Part shown: piece after piece, positions 63,538 through 64,000 of the stretch
How the letters are laid out: each line of letters opens with the position of its first letter
Numbering within the stretch: position 1 is the first letter of the stretch
NCBI RefSeq assembly: GCF_002860125.1
Contig: NZ_PGVA01000044.1
Span: 1-64,000 of the forward strand
Direction of reading: 5' to 3'
Source: Bacillus canaveralius
Lineage (GTDB): Bacteria > Bacillota > Bacilli > Bacillales > Cytobacillaceae
DNA length: 64,000 nucleotides
Translations under genes and position numbers: made by a program
The notes under the pieces: generated by a model
What the model was told of the DNA's origin: nothing
Seen by the model: only the letters and a program-made list of their open reading frames with translations
Database searches by the model: none

Positions 63538-64000
63538 TAGAGAAATAGTCCGCCAGATCACAAGAAGTGTTGGCTGGGTCGGCATTGTTTATTTACTTGG
63601 CCTCGTTGTTGCTTTGCCTTTAAGGCTCCTGATGCAAGTATCAAGTGAATATCCAAACTATCAAAAGTATGAAAACCTGTTCCAGGTGGATTTTCCTATA
63701 CAAATGCTGTTTATCTTATCGGTCCCGATTTTAATGGCGATATTTCTGTTTCGATTTTTGCATGTCAAACAGCCTGCCGATTTGATGCACAGCCTGCCAA
63801 TGACGAGAAGCAGAATCTTTCATCAATACACATTAACAGGTGCCGTATTATTGGTAGTTCCGGTGATCCTAACTATGTTGATCGTATTGATATTATACAA
63901 AGTCCTCGATTTAAATCTGTATTTCGGGATTGATGAGATTTTTTACTGGGGTGGAGTAACTGTTCTTATCAGCCTTGTGCTCTTCCTGGCTGGTGTTTTT
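63512..64000 (+). CDS. ABC-2 type membrane protein, partial (YtrC/D-like)
   Basis: The frame from ATG 63512 is open to the window edge (163 codons). It has at least three hydrophobic segments (VGWVGIVYLLGLVVALPLRL, QMLFILSVPILMAIFLFRFL, GAVLLVVPVILTMLIVLILY) and DLMHSLPMTRSRIFHQYTL, the pattern of YtrC/YtrD permeases. The rest of the gene lies outside. Confidence 0.8.
   Translation, partial: MLSRISLFNREIVRQITRSVGWVGIVYLLGLVVALPLRLLMQVSSEYPNYQKYENLFQVDFPIQMLFILSVPILMAIFLFRFLHVKQPADLMHSLPMTRSRIFHQYTLTGAVLLVVPVILTMLIVLILYKVLDLNLYFGIDEIFYWGGVTVLISLVLFLAGVF

Overview
The window reads as the chromosome of an endospore-forming Bacillaceae (low-GC Gram-positive) bacterium. The evidence is strong AGGAGG-type ribosome sites throughout, a dpp-ykf peptide/muropeptide operon in Bacillus subtilis order, racA, a CgeB-family spore-surface glycosyltransferase, sigma-K-like promoters (AC-N16-CATACAATA), a SAM-I riboswitch and a ytr-type GntR/ABC operon. 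I see no rRNA, tRNA, phage, transposase or CRISPR.

Layout. 0-6.6 kb: dppD, dppE, ykfA, a broken ykfB, ykfC and ykfD (peptide uptake and cell-wall peptide recycling). 6.6-8.5 kb: tiny membrane proteins and a 2-hydroxyacid dehydrogenase. 8.5-33.3 kb: a spore-surface and glycosylation island. It starts with manC (GDP-mannose), then small Cys-, His-, Asp- and Tyr-rich proteins and coiled-coil proteins. An all-plus run of methyltransferases, glycosyltransferases, gmd and rmd follows, and a minus-strand cgeB-like gene closes it. 33.5-40.3 kb: racA, chrA, bioY, a PAS histidine kinase and several uncharacterised genes. 40.4-46.9 kb: a formate/molybdenum-cofactor block (moaA-fdhD, OFA-family transporter, MpsC-like protein, fdhF/ydeP-type oxidoreductase). 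47.2-64 kb: aldo/keto reductase, a SAM-riboswitch unit, a V4R/STAS regulator, an FtsH paralogue, a HAD phosphatase, a cystine-type ABC transporter, a MacB-type ABC pair, uppP, an acyl-CoA dehydrogenase and the start of a ytr-like operon.

The most striking region is 10.3-33.3 kb, which is built as nested mirror images. One pair of nearly identical His/Asp/Cys-rich proteins with matching promoters and terminators faces inward from 10.44 and 33.19 kb, bracketing the whole glycosylation run. Inside it lies a second inverted duplication (11.6-13.4 versus 14.8-16.5 kb): a twin 'VYDWV' protein, a twin coiled-coil protein, their shared divergent promoter and their terminators. Three Tyr/Asp/Lys-rich proteins with a common KLICKF-KDD tail sit at its centre. 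ManC, Gmd and Rmd should make GDP-D-rhamnose. Three degraded fragments of rmlA, rmlB and rmlD lie in the same cluster, suggesting an older dTDP-L-rhamnose pathway was lost. My inference is that the flanking structural proteins form or accept a methylated, D-rhamnose-containing glycan on the spore surface.

Two further regulatory signals may be new. First, the OFA transporter and fdhF genes share a leader motif (AGCG-ACCTG ... CTAACC) ending in an intrinsic terminator. Second, a dispersed repeat of about 140 bp occurs at 11.43 and 44.29 kb.
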